Shown here piece after piece: positions 13,301 through 28,488 of a stretch of DNA of 64,000 nt. Under the pieces are notes generated by a model. That model saw only the letters and a program-made list of their open reading frames with translations. It did not search any database and was not told where the DNA came from. Source of the stretch: Elysia chlorotica (Eukaryota; Mollusca; Gastropoda; Plakobranchidae); assembly GCA_003991915.1 (NCBI GenBank), contig RQTK01000022.1, forward strand, positions 509,531 to 573,530, read 5' to 3'. A program made the translations under genes and the position numbers. Every line of letters starts with the position of its first letter. Within the stretch, counting starts at the first letter, position 1.

Positions 13301-16300
13301 ATCATTTATGCCAATGAACCACTACAGTGTATGGCATTAATGAACATCATATATGATCCAGTTTTTGCTTCTATGTAAAAGGATGTCTAAGACTGCTTAT
13401 AAACATTCATGACTTTCCTAAATATCACGCTAGTGTGAGCAAATTCATTTGAATTATTAGTTACTTTGGAAAGTTCGGACCTGTGAGTCTCAATTTAAAA
13501 ACTGTTTTCATTTTTCTTTTTTATTATACATATTATTGTTATATGAAGAAAAAAAAAGTCACTAACCATGCTCTCATCAGGTTCCTGTCTCTTTTTATAG
13601 ACATATCTCAAAAATATGTCCCTCAGGGAATCCTGCTTGATGAGATGGAACCACAACCTTTTGACGGGAAGAGTGCTTCTGGCACATCTGTGAAATGTTT
13701 AGAGTTAAAAATTAATTCCAATATTTGATTCATGTGGATATTAAGCTCAGCTCCTTGCTTAAAGAAACTATTTTACAAAATGTTTTAATGAACAGGCCGA
13801 TAATTTTAATAGCCTGGTTCACTATAAAGTAAAATGATTTGATTTTTTACTGCATCAATTGTGTGATCAAAACTTGATAATAGAAGGAAAAAACAAAACA
13901 ACAAAAAACAAACAAATAAGAGCTTGATAATAAAAAAAAAAAAAAAATTTCAAAAACCTAAAGCGTTCAGTGAACATACTTATACAAGCATTTTTTTCAT
14001 GGAACGTCAATACATAAGCATACTTCTATATAAAAAAACTTGGTACCTAAGGAAGTTAACAAGAAATGCAGTTTTAATATAGAACTTCAAAGAACATGAC
14101 TTGGTACATATGGAAGTTGATATTTGAATAGGACTAATAAAAATGTGACAGGTTTTCTTACAAGAATGGTGTGTTCTCTGTCAGAAACAGAGCTTGCAGC
14201 TTGGACAGTGGTTGACCTGTTGCCACATCAATCATCAAACCTGGTATATAATTGCTGGGTGCACCTCCAAACAAATCTAGTGTTGACTGTAAGATCTCTA
14301 ACCACTGATCCAACACCTTCATTATAGCATGCAATGATGGAGATGCGTTGGGAAGTTCTGGTTGTTGAAAAAATGAATGAACCATGAGAAATTGAACCTG
14401 GTACATAGTTTGCATTTAACATTTCATATTACATATGGCAACACACAGAAAATACACTATTTTCTATTTCATAATAAAATTGATAGTATTTTGTTCTTTT
14501 TCTTTAAGTTCAAGTAGCTAGTTTCCTAATCCTCTCAAATATTATTTTCAATATAAGAGCAGGGATACCATGACTCCTGTCTCAGCCGATCACATCAAAC
14601 TTACACCGACCCAACCAGTAGGGGGCAAAATTGCCAGGGCTTGAAGCATGAACCTCTAGCATCGAAAGCCAATGTTCTACCCCAGGGCTACCCAACCCTC
14701 TTTTTTTTGCAAACATTTGCGTCAGATGAGAAGTTTATTCAGTGATTACAATGTGTTTACACAGCCTATTAAATGTATATGGCTTGAACTATGTACTGCT
14801 TCAATTTACAAAATGTGTCTATTGAAATTTCATAGCCAACATAATTTGCACATTCATCGCTTATTGAAAAAGGTTGATGCTACATAATGGTTTACTAAGA
14901 GTAATTGAAGTCTCAAATTAGATGCCAAGACAAATAGATAATTTGGTAGCCTGAGTTATGTATATGTATTTGAATAAAACATAGGGAAAAGATTTTACAA
15001 ATTTCTTTAATTTTCAACAAGCAAGAATAAGTTTTAACACAAAATTCTTTTTTGACAGGAAAAACAAACCAAAATTAGAAATGAATTTCATGAACTTGGT
15101 TAAAAAATCATTCATTCTTTTTCTTACCAGACAGTTCGATTCCAATTTGGGGGAGGAATGTTTTCAAGTTGGAAATGACAGATTTGACAACTGCGTAGCG
15201 AATTATACACCAGCTGTAGGAACCAGGGTCTGTGTGCTCCACATTTGATTTTGCTTGTTTTACTCTGGATAAAGAGAATTACAATTTTGGGGGTGATGGC
15301 TCATTTATCTGCTTAGAAAGGCTAATGACTTAGTTGATATAAACATTCAGGGAGATCTTATTCCAAAGTTTTCCACATGTCTTTGAGCAGAAAAAAGACA
15401 CCTTATCTAAGGAAAGCATGTATGCAATAAAGTTGAAGAGTCAGTATGGCTGCATAATCTTTCGAACATATTAAAAAATCCTTTTTTTTTCTTCTTCTTG
15501 TTGTTGTTGCTGTTCACAATGTTAAAGGGTTAGGAGTTCAAATAGTTTAGGAGAATTCAAATCCTGAAAATCCATTGAGGAATTTCATAGAAAATCATCT
15601 TTATAAAAAAAATGGGATTTGTATTTTATTTATTCAAAGACGGACTTAAAAATACTTCAACAATTAAGAACAAGTAAGTATGATATAAAAAAAAAATACA
15701 AACTTACAATGATGTTGGTCTTGTAATTTTTCTTTCTGAAATGATATCATCATCGTCATAATCATAATCATCCTCATCTGATGAAATGTCATCTTCAGAT
15801 GCAAAAGAGTCATCTGAGTCATAATCCAGAATATTTTCTTTTGATGGCACAAAGGGCTGAAAGAAAATATTTGACAAAAGATTAGTGACTTCATGAAGTT
15901 AAAAAATAATGTTCATGCTCTATTTAAATTTTTATTAGTTGGTCACAATCACAATATTAATCAACTAATACCTGTTTTTATTCAATTGAGAATTGATAAT
16001 GGGGAAAAAAAATGTGATTTTACACCAAATAATGGAGCAAGATTGCACGAAGAAAAAGAAAGCCTTACTTTTGTCATGAAGTAATTGACCATGCTGATCT
16101 CTGGAGGAACAAAAGTTTCTCTAAATGTTTCTTTGCTCTCTGATAAATGCTTGACTTGTCCAGCACCCCCACTGGACATCACTCTCATATTGAACATCAT
16201 CCTGTGCTTGCTAACATCATCCTGGTTTTGCACTGAAAAAATCGGAAAAACAAAAACAAATGTACAAAGTATATGAATGATTTCAATCATTTTAAATGAT

Positions 16301-19300
16301 GAAGATTTAATCTCTTCATAAGCGGGAACTAACTGACTTGAGTGGTAGAGCCCTAGGGTTCCACTTCTAAGGTACCAGATTCAGAATTTATTAATCAGAT
16401 TTTCCCCTCTACTGAAAGGGTTGATGTCTGTATGTGGCTAGTCAAGACATGTGTATGGGTATCCCTGCAGTCTTTCTGTGTCAGCATGTAAATATCAGAT
16501 ATTAATCTTGGCACCTATTAACAGTATAGCCTAGATACTGCTGATGCATAAAAAGAAACCAATCAACCAACCAAAATGTGTTCACAAGCACAAAGGTTTA
16601 TCTAATGTTCAATAGTTTATAAATCTCTTTAAATGCTTGGTGCACTCTGTGGGTTCAAATAATCCTTGCATGATTCGCACAATAGCCAAAGCAAAGATCT
16701 GTTAATTTCGCATAGCCCTACATTTCTGCTTACTTCTCATAGGATTCTTCTCCGACTTGATGGCTGTCTTGTTTCCTCCCCCAAACAGTGCATTCCAAGT
16801 CTGGGTGTCGAGCTTATTGGCCACAAGACGGTAGAGCATCTGGGAGTCGTACATGCTTAGCCCAGATATGAGAAGGCTCATGTACACGGATATCAAAGCT
16901 TCCGTCAATAAAATGTTGATCCTTGGTGAGTCTTCATCCTTCTCACGTGCCAATAAAACTTTTAGAGAAGCCACACCTGTCACAAACAAAATAGGAAATA
17001 ATTTACTAAATTGATTTCAGCATATGTTTAATAAAAAAAAGTACAGCCATGACATTTTATAAATATGACCTATTTCAATTTAGTTATAGCTTTCATCTAT
17101 GGAATAATTTAATGAAGTTGGATGCACACTTTGACCACTTTCAAGTTAGAAAATTATCTATAATTATTTAAAAAAATCCCATTCTCATGCCTGTTGAAAT
17201 AAAGGAAAGTTAGTTCCAAGTTTTGGTGTGTCAGACCTTTAAGTCAATGATTGGAAAAAATATGCCAGGCCATATATTTTAAATACTGAGAGAGACATTT
17301 TAAATTTGCAGTGTTTGGTAAAGAAGTCTCTTGAAATTCAAGAAAATCTTACCTGGCCATTTGGCAGGAGGTGTGTTGACAGTGCCATCCCCAACACCAT
17401 TGTGACGATGCCTTGATCTCCTTACTCCTGCCATCAGATGGCTTGATGGATAAGAAAACTCAGGGCTGAAAAATACCAATAGCAATGATTATTATGACTC
17501 TTAAATACATCATTCAACACCTCGCCAAGAGCTGAAATGATAGAGAATACAGATGAAATGTAAGCAGAAAATATTTTGGCTTGATTCGAATCTTTGATTG
17601 GTTTTACAGAAAGAAGAAAAAAAATATCCTATGGGGCAAAGGCAGCACCAGTCGAAGATTGAAACACAGACCTCCTGCTTTATAATACAGAACACTACTA
17701 AGTACTAAATGAGCTGTCCGGTGCTCCCCTAATTTAACTGTTGATATGAGATAACAGAGGAAAGGAAGAAGTCAGTGACATATATTTTACAAAGACTTAG
17801 TTTTCATAATACAAGTCTAGACTGAGTTTACTGTGCAAAAGATAGGAACCAATAAGTGGAAAGGTAACGGATTTAACATCAGCAACTTCAGTTTATCACA
17901 CAGGACCCCTGGTTGGGATATCCACGACTTGGTCGATCACAATATACTGACACTCAGCCTATCAGGAGAGATATGACAGCAAGAGAGGGGTTCGAACCCT
18001 GGACCTCTTGTATCTGAAGTTTACCCCTGGGCTACAAGGTCCACCCCTTCCCCACTGATAACTGATCAGACCACTTACTTGTTGGCCGAGATAGAAAAAT
18101 TCATACTCACTTTATGAAGCCATCAATGCCAGCTTCAGTAACATCAACATTGAAGGAGTCACTGTCACAAAGGCTCTGGTAGATGCAGGAGGAGAGGGCT
18201 ACCGACAGATCCCGTATGGTGCTCACCAGGCCAATGTCTGTCTGAGCACTGGGAGGGAGGGGCATCTCCACCACTGACTGGAGCAAGTCCTTAGAGCAAC
18301 AGCAGAGAGATATCTCAAGGTTAAGTTTAAGTAAATAGTTATGGGAAAAAACGTTGCTAAGAGAGGAATCAAGAGTGAGCATAAGGTAAAAAGTACATTG
18401 ACCCTTGATGAAGAGAAAAAAAAGAGTTAAACAAACCAATACTATTATCAGTTAATATTAGTGCCAAAAATGTATCCCTTTTATACAGTTTTGTTTTTAA
18501 ATTATATCACAATTGACATAGAAATATCAACAGATAGACATTCCTTACATGTCCCTAAATATTACTTATAATTTAATTTACCTGTATGCTTCCTTGTAAA
18601 TATTGAATAGGATCTGCAATAACACTGCGGTTATTGGTGATTGTGGCAGACAGCAGGGGCAAAGTGGTAGGGAAGGGAAGTGGTGACAACAGCTGCTGCT
18701 GAGGCCTTTCTTGTTGAAGCTCCTGTGAAGAGTATCAAGTGACCAATAAGCATCAAGTTACAGTCAAATTTATACATATTTCATCATGAATCTCTGGCAC
18801 TATCTATCTATGAAATTTGTAGAATCGCATGATTTTCTAGGCACACTAACTATCCAGTATTTGACCTGCAATTAAACTTAGAACTAAGGAGTAAGCATAC
18901 TAGATAACAACCCATCCCAATAGGTTACATATCTACACTTTAATTTTTATCTTAAATTACCTGCAGAAGCAAGAGAAGCTCCATGCTGACAGATGCAAGA
19001 CCGCCACCCCCTGAGCCTTGGAGAATGCAATATGATGCTAATGTACGCAGCAGGTGCTGGTTTGCTCTAAGCCAGGCTTTACGGCGAGCCATACGAGCCA
19101 TTTTACTCTGCAGGTCTTGCTTCTCAGCCTTCATAACTTCATGCAGTGATGCCTTGGTGTCAGATCTGGCAGAGGGTGTGCGCTGCCTGAATTGCAAATC
19201 TTCCTCATCGATATTATCTTGTGCTACACCTGTTCAGAAAATTGAAAATGTTTCTGTTAAGCTTTTAATCCCTTTATAACAATTAAAGATTCAGCAGTGG

Positions 19301-19858
19301 AGACAAGGATACTTTTTTCCACATCAAAATGCCAAAGAAAAATTGTCACAAAAAGACTGCATTTGCCAATTTTGACAACTCAAAAGATGTATTCTTTAAA
19401 AATCTGCGGAAACATTGAATTGTGCAGCAACGTTGTGGGATGAAATTCAATAATGTTTACAAATTTTCTTAAGAAGATATAAAAGTTTATTTATGCAAGA
19501 TAAATTTTTACAAAGTAACAGTAAATATTGTTTGACCAACATCATTTCATTCAAACAAAATTATATTATGCCAAATTACCTTCACTGGCTGATTGAACTG
19601 CTGAAGCAGATCCCGTTCCGTAGTCACATAATACTGAGAGAACTTCAACTTCCTTCTCAAGCCAGATATAAAGCTGATGACGTAAATGGCCACCATCCAC
19701 TTCATATCCAGTAGCCAGATTTCCCAACTCCTCCATTATCACCTGTCCAAATTAATTAAATCAATTCTTTTAGCATTGTAGTCACTTTCAAAACTAATTG
19801 AAGAAATGAAAGACTAAAACGAATAAAACGANTNNAAAAAGAAGAGGATTAAAAACGA

Positions 19859-19915
<57 letters not shown>

Positions 19916-22900
19916 ATTTTTTCTTATAATTGAAGCTCACTTTCAAACTTATCAATTTAGGACAAACTTAAAAATATGGTAACATTCCAAAATTGTGTGT
20001 GTGTGTGTGTGTGTGCAGTAATAGATAGATTTTAAAAAGTTGAGAAAAATAATTAATTTAATTTTAATTCATGTAATTCTACGTTTAAAAGAAAATGCAT
20101 CAGTATCATTTTTATACAGATTTCTTTGACATTTAAATAATTTCCACACACAAAAAAAATTCACATTTTAATCCTGTTTAGAAAAAGGGGGAAAAAATTC
20201 AACAACAACCCTCTCCCCCCCCTCCCCTAAAAAATGGAAAATATTCAATTCAGTTCTAAAACTAACATTTGTCCAAAGTTAACACCTACCTTAAGACAGG
20301 CAATAAATTTATACTGTTGCGCCATGATGTCAATGTGCTTGACTTCCATTGGCTCACTCTCTTCCTCCTCAAGGTGATTTTCAGCAGTGTTGTTATCTTT
20401 ATCAACCTGTTTTACTTGTTCATTGGAGTCACTATTAACTTGTACACCATCCTCATCCTCTTCATCTTCTTCATCACTACCACCCAACCCGAGGTCCAGC
20501 TCAAGGTCCAAGTCATCTGCAAAGTTAACTTTGCTTGGCGTGCCCCAATCTATGGACGTTGCAGTTGTCAATGGTTGACCCCAGTCAATGCTACCAGCTT
20601 TGTTCGAGCTGTCAGATGAACCAAACCCTGAATTGAAAAGATCAGCAGCTTTATCGGTGGATTTGACAGCATTTGGAGTTGAAGTTGGATTTACATCAAT
20701 GCTGCCCTGTAAAGAAAAGGCATCATCAAGTGTTCCTGTGGTTTTGTTAATTTCTAGCATAGACTTTCTTCTGCGCTTGGCGAAATACTCCATCTGTTGA
20801 AGGTCTTCCTCCACCAGGAGGGCGGACTTGGGAAGCTTCCTCATCACCTCGATGGCCACCACTGGACATCCATTTTGGAAGTGGGCATGGGCTGCTGCAA
20901 AGAAGAGTCTGCGCTCTGACGGCGTGACCTGGTCAAGTGTGGTTATACCCTCAGAGACCAGGTTGTTGGAGTGAGTGAAGCCGGTTATGAGCTTCTGACG
21001 CCTCTGTTGGGAGGAAGAGGCTAGACGTAGGCGGGTGATGAGGGGATGAATGCGCAGATAGTTGTAGAAATTGAACACTCTTGGCAACTGCAGTAAGCTG
21101 TCCACTTTCTCATCATGTGTATGAGCCTTCCCCACATTTCTCTTTAAAGATAAGGGAAAAAAATCATAAATTTGTTATATATCTATATAATACTTTATAT
21201 ATATTTATAAAAATTTGCCAAAACAAAGCTTTAGAGTACAATGATGAAATTCTTGGTCTGATATTTTAAAATAATAAACAGAAACAATATCCTCATGCTT
21301 CCTTGGAAAACAAATTAAAACTGCAAGGACTTACTAACAATCATTGCTTTACACTGAATATTTAAATCAGATAAAATTTAACTCATAAACTTATCTCTTA
21401 AATACACTGCTTAAAGTAAGGAGCAAAGAAAAAATCTTAAGTTGCTATTCACAGAAGGCAAAATATATCACTTTGGATCAAACTAAGGAAAAAAATATAT
21501 ATACTCCTAGTAGAATTCCTTTCTCTGATGATATTCATACATAACTTTATATTACACATTCCATCTTTTACAAAGTAACTGAAAATTGAGGAGAAGAAAA
21601 TTGTTCTCACCTCTAGCAGTGTTTGAAGGGAAGACTGGTAATCTTTGAGCTGCCATAAGGCCATGGACCTTAGGAATGGATCAGGATGGGCATTCTTAGC
21701 CTCGTAATTCTCTCCACTTGCATCCAGTCCCAGAATATTCTCATAGAAAAGACGCTTCACTGAGTCTGGCATCATTGACTCTCCATCATGCAAGCGGCAA
21801 AGCACTAAGGCCAGCTGAAGATCTTCTAATTTGTCCAAGATCACCTGAAAGATTTTAAAGTAAAAGTAGGATACAAATGAAGATTTATCTTTATCAAGAG
21901 TCATCATATCCTAATGATATGAGTAATGGGATTTCAATAAATACATTTTTTCACAGCATTTAAATAAAACTCTCTTGCTGTATACAACTTACTGAGAAAT
22001 AAGTGTATGAAACAAAGGCATTTGGATCAATCATCAGGAAATATGTGAAGCAACCAGAATGAATCGGGCACAAGTTGGAATTTGGACTGTTTTAGTTACT
22101 TATAGCAGGTTAAGAAGCTGAAAATGCACTTTGAAAATTTTGACCTCTATTATTCCTTTAATCAGAGATAACCTTTTTATTTGAAAATGATAAGAGTCAA
22201 TATAAAGCAGTTTTTCTTTGTTTGGAGGGCTCTAGTTCAAAACACTCTGGCTATATTTTGTTTCTTTTTTGTGATATAAAGCCAGGGATCGCAGAGGATC
22301 AGTGTGGTTTTGTCAAGGGAAAAACAATTTTCATACTACAGACAATTTTAGAAAGATATTCAGTTATGTTTAATCGATTACACAGAGTTAAACATGACTA
22401 ACTGCTTGATTAGTTAACGCACCTGAAGGTTGATGGAAAAGATTTAAGAATTATAAGGAATCTTTACTGGGAACAAATGTCTGCAATGAAGGTGGAAAAT
22501 AAAATGAGCACTTTTCAAAAGATAAAACAAGGCGTTCGACAGGGCTGCGTTTTATCACCAGACTTGTTTTCGTTGTATGGCAAAAATGTGATAGAACTGG
22601 AGAGTCACCCAGGAATCAAGATAGGTGGTCATAAAATAAACAATATAAGATAAGCAGATGACACAGTTCTGATAGCGGAAAGTGAAACAGACTTGCAAAA
22701 TCTTGAGGATGTTGAGGTTGAAAAACAAAAGAAAGGTCATAATTTAAACCATAAGAAAACAGAAGTCAGGATTATAAGTCGTAAAAAGAAGACACCACAA
22801 AGCAATATTTATGCAGAGGGCACTTAACTGAAGTAGTGTGCGACTTTCAATACCTTGGAACTCCCATCACAAGCGATGGCCGAAACAACACAGAAATACC

Positions 22901-25900
22901 GTCTAGAATAGCACAGGCAAAGATGAGATGTAGAGGAAAGATGAAACGTGTTCTTACGAACAAGCAACGAGAAAAAAGGTCCTACAATGCTACATAGAAC
23001 CCATTTTAATGTATGGGTGAGAGGTTTGAACGATATCCAAACAAGCACAGAAAAAACTTAAGGTCGTAGAGATGTTTCGTGGTCGAATGTTTTATATACC
23101 TTAGACAGCAAAGAAGTCTAATGCAACTGTCTTAAATAAGGCAGACGCAGGAAGATCTCTTATTAATAAAATACAAAAACGTCAGTCGCCATTTATAGGC
23201 CATGCTGTGAGGAGAAAAACTTGTCATGACAGGAATGCTTGAAGGGAAAAGGAGCAAAGGAAGACAAAGAGAAAAGCTACTAGACAGCCTAGCTTTGTGG
23301 CTGAATGCGGCGGACATGATGCAGGCGCTGAGGGCAACAAGGGATCGAGCAGTGTGGAAGGACATGATTGCCAACGCTATGAAGCACAGCACACGATGGT
23401 TATGATGACGATGATGATGATGATGATGATGATGATGAGTTCACAACAGCCACTTGTACCTAATTCACACAGGTTGCCTCACATAATTATGTGTTATGAA
23501 TCTAATTTTTCTGTAAATTGGTTATAAATTAAGAGCACTTACATTTACAGCCATGTCTATCCGTCCAGCAAGAAAGAAAAGTGCCACTGCATGATGATAT
23601 TGACCCTTTGAAAGCAGATGATATGCATTCTTCATTGCTATACGTTGGTTGTTCTCCTTCTCAAAATCTAAGCCAAAAAATGATTCCATTTTGCCATCAT
23701 GAACAGTCCTATTACAAAATATATGGAATAAAAAAAAAAAACATGTGTTAGGGCCACTCACAATTATCAATATAGGTGATTAAATTGAAAAAAAAAGGGT
23801 CTTCAAAGACTATATTCTTTCCTTCTTAGTAGAAAAGTAATCTTTTTCGAGTTGAAACAAAATGGCAGTATTGACATTATATTGTGTACTTGTGAGCTTA
23901 AAGAAGCAGCAACGAAGAAGGAGCTGTTAAAATAAAAATATAAAAAAATATTTTATGTATATTATCAGAGTATGGTATTTATAGTAATTTTAATAGCTAA
24001 TAATGCTAAAAAGTTAGAATTAAAGCAGAGTGTTCAATGTTTTTATTTAATGGTGCTAAAAACCCTAATCCTAAATTCAAACTAACTGTGATAATCAAGA
24101 TATGAGATGCTAAAATTTAAGAAAATATATCTCAAAACAAATATCTTCGGATAGAATTGAGTTTAGAATTGATTATGGTCACATACTTAAACAGGCTTTT
24201 GACTATGGTCCTCTTTCTCATGGCGAGGTAGTATAATGCTGCATCCATTGGTTTCTTTGTCTTCTTGAAAGCAGTGTTGGCGACTTTCAGCATCAAAGTT
24301 TTCAGCTGCATCATGTTGTTCAACCACCAACCCACTCCATACACCTTCAGCTCATCCCACACAGGCTCATCAGCTTTAACACATGGGACTGCTTGCAAAA
24401 GAACCTGAGCAATTTAAAACACACATATATGTTAAACCAAGAAAAAAAAAGCTTTTCATGATTGATTAAGTACACTATTTATGACATAAATTATCTCATA
24501 ATATTAAATTATTTTAAAATAAAACATTGAATGTTTTATCATGAATAAGAATTTCTTCATCTATAGTAATCACTCCCCCACCCCCTGCGAAAAAAAATAA
24601 TAACGACAAATAAATTGCCAATCAGGTACATCTAAGGCCATATAAAAAGCATAACAAGCAAACAAAAAACGTATTAATTCAAGATCCCTCTCCACCTATA
24701 ATCCCTTTCATTCTTTATGACAGAGAAGTCTCACCTCTGTTGACTCAGAGTGGAAGCCCCACACCAAATATGAGGTCCTTATGCCTGACTCAATGAGGGT
24801 TTGCCGTTTGAATGGAGGCAAAGTCTTCACCAAACATTGATATTGTCTAAGTGCCAGCAAAAACCTCAAACCACACTCATCCACACTGCCCAGTTGTTCT
24901 GTTTGATAATTTTCTGAAAATATGTGTGAAGAAATTTTTTTTATTAAAGCAGGGATTGGAAAGTTTAGAATAGTATTAACTAGAAGAACAAATAATGTTA
25001 AGAAATCCTTGAAACGGTAAATCTTGAATAAATGCCACATCAAAAGCATCTAAAAATATTCATTTCAGATTAGTAACTGTTTCTTCAAGTGTCTTAACTT
25101 CAAATGTTGAGTTAATAGTGTAAATTTCGCATAGAGAGAAAGAATCATAGAACTATAAATGCCTCATTCAGCTTTTAGATTTCATTTTATTATAAAAAAT
25201 GTAACCTTTATTGATAAGAAATCAAATTTAAGCACCATATTTCATTAATATCAACTACTAAACAATCACTGAGTAATGTACTAAGGAATGCAAAGCTGTA
25301 CAGAAAACTTAATTATTTGAGATGTCTCTTCTTCAATGACATAGAACTTACATCATCATTTATTTTTAAGGAAATAAGGTATGATGAAGTGAGAATCAAG
25401 CAAGGTCTTGATTAAAAAATACAAAAACAAAAAAAAACTCAAATAATATCAACTAGGGATAATGAAAAGAGAATAAAGAGGGGATCTGAATAAATATTGT
25501 CACATGAAAGAAGTATTTCTTACCATCAGCAGTTTCTCCAAGCCCTAAAGTAGTGGAGCCCATAACCTCTGCCAGAGCAGCCAAATGGAACTGATCATTG
25601 CCCGAGAGACCAGGCAGGTTAAGTTTAGAAAGATATTCTCGCAGAACATCAGCTTGTGATGGATTGAACTTAAATGGATCACAGAGTGCTGTTCTATTGC
25701 TCCCTGACGCAAGGCGACTCCTTCTAGGCAAACTTCCTGAACTGTCAGCTGATGTGGCGAAGAGTTGTTCATCCAGATCGTCGTCGACTCGATGGACATT
25801 TGTGTCGAGCAATTCAGAGTAATCTGGTTCTTTGTTGGATTGGTGAGCGGTGTTTTTCATCTCTGTGGGCAAGGATGTGGTTTCCTTATCAGCTGCAATG

Positions 25901-28424
25901 AGAGCATAGAGAGGTAGAGGAGGAATAGATTTGATTTCCACATAATGGATGGTGGAGGCATCCCTGGTGAGGGGGTCACTATCATTATGCATTGAAACAC
26001 TCCTTGGTCTTGCTTGCTTGCCTAAGTTATCTGCATAATCGTCTGTGGAGATAGTCTGAACACCATCGGAGCTGCTAATGCATCTCACCAAGTGAGCAAG
26101 TATTGCTTTCACTCTGCGTATCTTTCCACAGTTCAACAGCTCAGTTAAAAGCTTTGGATGGTACTGAGGCAGAACTGGGTTGGCAAACCTGGCCGCATCA
26201 AACAAACCACTGTCATACAACATTGGCAGACTGGAAAGGCTGTCACTTCTTGTAACACTGGCTTTTGAAGAATCAGATGTCTGGTGGTTAGATTTTTTCA
26301 AAGTCTCTTTCCTTAATGAGGATTGTAAACCAGCTCGTAAGTTGGAGAGGGACATGGATGTTTTGAAATTTGTTTTTGATTTGAAATTGTTGCACAAGTT
26401 TAGACTTGAGGCTGCTGTGACCAGGTTAGCCTCAGTAAGATTTCTCTTGTCAATGGTGGATTCATCCTCAATAATCTCTGCATCCTCACTGTCTGATCGC
26501 CACTGGGAAAATACCTGTAAATGAACAGAATTCATAATTTTGAGAAAAGGATAGCAGACCAGAAATACAAATTGTACATAAGCTGTTGGATTTTAATTTC
26601 ATAAAAATAAGACATTCAGAAGATATCGTTAATGACAGCACCCCTAATGGCATCCAAGCCAACTGCTATCTTTGATTTCCAAAATGCATTGAAGCAAATT
26701 CTTTAAGGTTTCATTCCAGCGTAATTTTAAACAGACCTGCATTTCATTGTCCATGCCGACCACCAGGATCCCTGCTCTGACCCAATTGATGTGCATCGGC
26801 AGGGGAGGCAATCCGTCTGCTGTGCTAAGCTCTACACCTTTCAACCTCATCCACTTTATCTCCTCCTGGAATTCTTCTGCAACCATAGATTTGTTCATCG
26901 TCATACGCTTGCTACTGGCAAAAGCTGATCTTTTGTCCTCCTGGGTCCTCTCAGTATTCTCATCACGTAAAGATTTCAGAGAGTTGGCAATCTCATTGGA
27001 AACCTAATAAAGAGTATAATTATTAAAAAAATATTTTGAAACGAACTAGAACATGAAAAGTACTTCAATAATACAAACTTGTTCACCTCCCAAACCTCAA
27101 ACCTACACGTACACACAAAACGGGTGTCGTTTTATTTATATTTTAAGCTTTGCCTCTTATTTACATCATTTAACATAGATTTAGACACAAGTTAAATTTT
27201 TCATAATAGAAGTAAATTTTAGAAAGTCCTTCTCTATGCCCCTGCCCTATCCCATCTCTTTCTCTCAATACATCAAGAAATATCCAAAAGTCCTACCTGT
27301 CCATAAATGAGCACTTTAGATCCAACACCTACTGTGAGCAGGTGCGAACCATCCTCTGTTGCCACCCAGTCTAACTGTACCAAACACTTCTGGCAGAGCA
27401 GGCCCTTGCGGTTACCTGCTTCTGATATTGACTTCTTTACCGACTGAATAGTGCTGAGGCTAGGAACAGACTTTGTGCGTGTTATGAAAGCCGCTGCTGT
27501 CTGTGCAGAAGGAAACTCTTCCGAGGCTTCAGATGGTTGGTTCTGTGCTTTTTCATATCCTTGGAGCATACACATATCAATCTCATGCTTGGGATCTGGG
27601 ATCTTTATATTGTTTAGCTCTATGGTATCCTCCTGCACCCACTCAGAGCCACCTATATTCAGAGACAATAAAGGAAAATTTTAGTGCGAATTACAAAAAA
27701 ATTGGCTTCTTACTAAAGAACAGTAATCACTTATGTCAAAATTGAAAAAGGCTTCCCAAACATGAATTAAGATTTCCAGGACATTTTTTCGTTACTTTAT
27801 ACATTACTCCTATATAGTTTCTGCACACCACATTATTTTTCAGGCCTTATTTTTCTAGAAACATGCTTTGTGTGTTACCAAGTGATTTTACTTCCATTAG
27901 GTAAAATTTGGTTTCAAACAAGACAATGGTCGGTGCTCAATGAATAAAAATTGGCGGTAATCTTGAGTTTAAGTAAACATTTTTAAAAGAAGCTGATGCT
28001 GCTAGTGCATGCGTGACTGGGTGGAGACTAAATCGAGATTTTAAAATATCTTTGATTGTTGATACTTTGCACATCTGGTTTATTTTCCGAAGAAATCTTT
28101 AGACAAAAATTGCTAGTATATTCAACCTCACACTCGTCAATCATGAGCACTAAAAAACTGAAGATTAACCCAAGTAACTGTGAAATTCCAACCTTCACCT
28201 AAATAAATGCACCAGGAGCCGATAGTGAATCTTTTGTGACTGACTGACTATCTCTCTCTCTCTGTCTTTCTGTGTGTCTGTGTTGAAGGAAACCATTTTA
28301 TATGCCCACTATTTATTGCGCTGTGTGTCGAATCAAAAACTGAATTCTACAATTTCTACTTTTATTTTCTAAACTAAATAAATTTCATATTATGTTGCAT
28401 TTCTAGATAAGAGATAGGGGGGTG

Positions 28425-28488
<64 letters not shown>

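Noticed and set aside
13620..13690. Alternative frame starting MCQKHSSRQK in exon 41
   Set aside because: It reaches a stop quickly; the shifted frame gives the conserved VKRLWFHLIKQ and fits both neighbours.
14358..14415. Longer form of exon 40 starting at the CAG at 14398
   Set aside because: It breaks the frame from exon 39; the acceptor at 14358 restores the conserved ELS-ELP join.
20269..20619. Long plus-strand open frames opposite exon 30
   Set aside because: They are antisense shadows of the conserved DMXL exon, which is fixed by homology and phase.
23407..23440. CRISPR-like or satellite array from the GAT repeats
   Set aside because: Simple three-base units without spacers, attached to a LINE 3' end.
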